Positions 5,924 through 6,026 of a stretch of 6,026 bases of DNA are shown here, in pieces (position 1 is the first letter of the stretch; the number at the start of each line of letters is the position of its first letter). Under the pieces are notes generated by a model, which saw nothing but the letters and a program-made list of their open reading frames with translations, was not told the origin of the DNA and did not search any database. The DNA comes from Prevotellaceae bacterium (GTDB taxonomy: Bacteria > Bacteroidota > Bacteroidia > Bacteroidales > UBA932), in NCBI GenBank assembly GCA_031258755.1, contig JAIRMK010000055.1, positions 1 through 6,026 on the forward strand, in the 5' to 3' direction. Both the position numbers and the translations under genes were made by a program.

Positions 5924-6026
5924 AAAAGATTGAGATTTCTAACAAATTGTTGGAATAATTGATTATTTTACAAGTATCTTCCAATTATATGTTCTCAATA
6001 AATTCGCCGAAATGTAACACTTTGCG

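Larger units (their letters stand above)
5694..6026. other. Gene-free 3' region with short hairpins; possible repeat or gene remnant
   Basis: No convincing gene is present. Bases 5694-5880 are fairly GC-rich; from about 5880 the DNA becomes AT-rich. On the minus strand 73 codons are open between stops at 5970-5968 and 5748-5746, but the only ATG in frame is near the end (5766), so this cannot be a normal intact gene. The plus strand is also open to 5877, by run-on from inside the mutase gene. Short inverted repeats are dense: 5706-5719, 5773-5777 with 5801-5805 (again CTGCC/GGCAG), 5807-5817, 5847-5862 and 5903-5923. This could be an interspersed repeat, a decayed gene end, or a structured intergenic RNA. 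Confidence 0.4.

Noticed and set aside
5887..5957. Very short plus-strand peptides (ATG near 5883 and 5902)
   Set aside because: Under 20 codons each and without a supporting promoter or convincing ribosome site.
6017..6024. Possible -7 box ending in TTTG at the window edge
   Set aside because: ACACTTTG lacks the TA half of the box, and the downstream sequence is outside the window.

Overview
The window looks like ordinary chromosomal DNA from a member of the Bacteroidota. Three things support this. Upstream of three genes there are matches to the Bacteroidota -7 promoter box (TAnnTTTG, or one mismatch). Start codons are preceded by A-rich stretches rather than strong Shine-Dalgarno sites. 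The protein sequences (RlmB, a DnaX of about 550 residues, a 576-residue phospho-sugar mutase) fit that phylum. A Chitinophagia- or Sphingobacteriia-like lineage is a guess only. No phage, plasmid, CRISPR, transposase or RNA gene is seen.

Layout: two gene blocks diverge from a 71-bp promoter region at 3002-3072. On the minus strand, dnaX (clamp-loader gamma/tau subunit, 3001-1340) is followed after 16 bp by an EamA/DMT-type permease gene (1323-436). After another 49 bp, which contain a promoter-like box, comes the start of an rlmB-type rRNA 2'-O-methyltransferase gene (386-1) that runs off the window. On the plus strand, rfbD/rmlD (dTDP-4-dehydrorhamnose reductase, 3073-3951) is followed after 11 bp by a phospho-sugar mutase gene (3963-5693). 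The last 333 bp (5694-6026) have no convincing gene. They hold several short hairpins and a stretch that is open on both strands, possibly a repeat or a gene remnant.

How the genes relate: the plus-strand pair makes metabolic sense. A mutase that forms glucose-1-phosphate supplies the dTDP-sugar route whose last step RmlD carries out, so the pair probably serves surface polysaccharide or rhamnose synthesis. The minus-strand block mixes replication, transport and rRNA modification, with no evident shared pathway.

The most interesting signal is inside dnaX. An in-frame A AAA AAG heptamer, the same slippery sequence as in E. coli dnaX, is followed immediately in the -1 frame by Gly and a TGA stop. 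This would give a short gamma-like product of about 425 residues next to the 553-residue full-length protein. A second slippery A8 run lies 10 bases upstream of it. A separate A11 tract at the end of rfbD is placed so that -1 slippage would fuse RmlD to the mutase. No wholly new system was found.
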